Under the pieces are notes generated by a model. The model did not search any database. It was not told the DNA's origin and worked only from the letters and a program-made list of their open reading frames with translations. DNA of 64,000 nt from Gammaproteobacteria bacterium (lineage in GTDB: Bacteria > Pseudomonadota > Gammaproteobacteria > Pseudomonadales > Azotimanducaceae): the NCBI GenBank assembly GCA_026706665.1, contig JAPOYI010000016.1, forward strand, positions 1 to 64,000, written 5' to 3'. The translations under genes and the position numbers were made by a program. Shown here piece by piece: positions 62,926 through 64,000 of the stretch; position 1 is the stretch's first letter, and every line of letters starts with the position of its first letter.

Positions 62926-64000
62926 ATCTCAATCGGTTCAGGTGGCTGTCGCAATCCCTGATCGGCCGCATGACGGTCCTGTCGATCGTCTTCCTGGTGC
63001 TCGCCATCGGCTGGTTCGCCATCGTCCCCTACTGGAGCTACGCCACGCAGGAACCGCTGTCGATGACCACTGGCCGTGCACTGGAGGAGGTATACAGGGC
63101 GACGAGCGACGACCAGGTGCCGCTGGCCTCCCTCGCGGATTCGCCTCTCCTGAAAGAAGTCGCGGCAATCAACGACCGGTTTCGACTCTACGTTCGCCAC
63201 GGGACGGAAGAGGCCCGGATGGGCGAGGCGCCCCGGTATCTCGCCCACGCCACGGCGCTCAGCGAGTCCTTCGAGGCCACGCAGACCGAACCTGACCGGG
63301 CATCCACGAGATTCAGAATCGAAGAGGAGGACGCCACGACGCGGGTCTACTTCAACCGATCGGCAGACCGCGATCTCTACTACGAGGTGGGCGGTATCAC
63401 GACCCCTGTCGACGGCGTTCAGGATATCTTCACGGCGGTGAATCCAATGACATTCTGGATCACGAGCAGGAATCCCCTGATCGCAGGCGCCGGCGTGCTG
63501 CTGATCGCCTTCGTCGTGCTGCTGCTGGCAGCCCGTTCGCTACGCACACTGACCCGCGCCGTGCAATCCTTCGACGAGCGGACGGCTGAGCGACGGCTCC
63601 TGCCGGTCGAAGGCCTCCCGACCGAGGTCGCCTACCTGGTCCGGGCCATCAACGAGATGATCGAGCGGGTCGAACAGACCCACGAGGAGCAGGAGTTGTT
63701 CCTCGCCACCGCGGCCCACGACCTGCGCACGCCGATGGCCGTGCTGAGAACGCGGCTGGAGGAGCTGCCGGATTCGGAAACGAAGGAGACGCTGCGCGAC
63801 GACACCCGGCGAATGTCATCGCTGGTGGACCAGCTGCTGCGTCTCATGCAGATCCGCACCAACCGCGCCCTGACCGACCAGGTCGACCTCGTCACCGTCG
63901 CACGCGACGTCGTGGCGGAGCGCGCCCCGCTATCCATCGATCGCGGCGTCGACATCGAACTCGAGAGCGAGCCGAAATCGCTCACCGTCAACGGCCACGC
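62922..64000 (+). CDS. Sensor histidine kinase (partial; runs off the window)
   Basis: The frame is open from the ATG at 62922 to the end of the window (359 residues seen). A first transmembrane helix (MTVLSIVFLVLAIGWFAIV), a periplasmic sensor region of about 150 residues without a known domain, a second helix (NPLIAGAGVLLIAFVVLLLAARSL) and a HAMP-like stretch precede the H-box ATAAHDLRTPMAVLRTRLEEL with the phosphorylated His266. The ATP-binding domain lies beyond the window. It pairs with the response regulator, with which it overlaps by 4 bp. Confidence 0.88.
   Translation, partial: MNLNRFRWLSQSLIGRMTVLSIVFLVLAIGWFAIVPYWSYATQEPLSMTTGRALEEVYRATSDDQVPLASLADSPLLKEVAAINDRFRLYVRHGTEEARMGEAPRYLAHATALSESFEATQTEPDRASTRFRIEEEDATTRVYFNRSADRDLYYEVGGITTPVDGVQDIFTAVNPMTFWITSRNPLIAGAGVLLIAFVVLLLAARSLRTLTRAVQSFDERTAERRLLPVEGLPTEVAYLVRAINEMIERVEQTHEEQELFLATAAHDLRTPMAVLRTRLEELPDSETKETLRDDTRRMSSLVDQLLRLMQIRTNRALTDQVDLVTVARDVVAERAPLSIDRGVDIELESEPKSLTVNGH

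Overview
The window is a dense, high-G+C stretch of bacterial chromosome with many GTG and TTG starts and many 4-bp stop/start overlaps. The gene content (Fur, BtuB-type and other TonB-dependent receptors, LipA, AsnS, CysS, SelO, a YejF-type ATPase) points to a gammaproteobacterium, probably an uncultured environmental and perhaps marine lineage. This placement is inferred from protein character only. No rRNA, tRNA, CRISPR array, IS element or prophage was found.

Layout. 0-7.3 kb: CinA-type domain protein, TraB/GumN protein, DUF2799 lipoprotein and NIPSNAP protein on the plus strand; then a minus-strand run of serine hydrolase, HisN-like phosphatase and rhomboid protease; then a cysteine synthase. 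7.4-8.4 kb: a stand-alone HsdR_N-type nuclease gene of different base composition, followed by an 18-bp tandem duplication. 8.4-11.6 kb: NfeD protease plus SPFH (slipin) pair and a DUF3667 membrane protein. 11.6-14.8 kb: POT peptide transporter coupled to a dual ABC ATPase. 15-17.1 kb: Fur, an SDR enzyme and a membrane-anchored hydrolase.

17.2-19.2 kb is the most interesting locus. A broken RraA-like 5' end runs into a thioredoxin/UGSC-family protein whose reading frame crosses an in-frame TGA. That TGA is followed at once by Gly-Ser-Cys and by a compact hairpin with the spacing of a bacterial SECIS element. I read it as a selenocysteine codon, which makes two apparently separate ORFs one selenoprotein.

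19.2-23.6 kb: a DevBCA/MacAB-like export operon. 23.7-30.5 kb: FemAB-like acyltransferase, a vapC fragment, a DUF3014 protein, AsnS, a NADAR N-glycosidase, lipoyl synthase, a membrane protein and an intact VapBC pair with a palindromic operator. 30.6-38.5 kb: serine hydrolase, MBL hydrolase, CysS, a cobalamin riboswitch controlling a BtuB-like receptor, an M20 peptidase and an HNH protein. 38.5-43.2 kb: AAA/DUF4143 ATPase and a two-gene ABC exporter, one half of which has a strikingly short membrane domain. 43.3-48.9 kb: small lipoprotein, peroxiredoxin, SDR, a ThDP enzyme, a NIPSNAP-like protein and SelO.

48.9-53.7 kb is a Fe(III) uptake locus (permease, ATPase, binding protein, lipoprotein) with a good Fur box at the binding-protein start; SelO is translationally coupled to the permease. 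53.7-64 kb: acyl-CoA dehydrogenase, a retropepsin-like protease, a spermidine-synthase-like membrane fusion, an HpcH/HpaI aldolase, a small lipoprotein lying between two copies of a receptor 3' end, a large TonB-dependent receptor, and a divergent two-component system whose kinase runs off the window.
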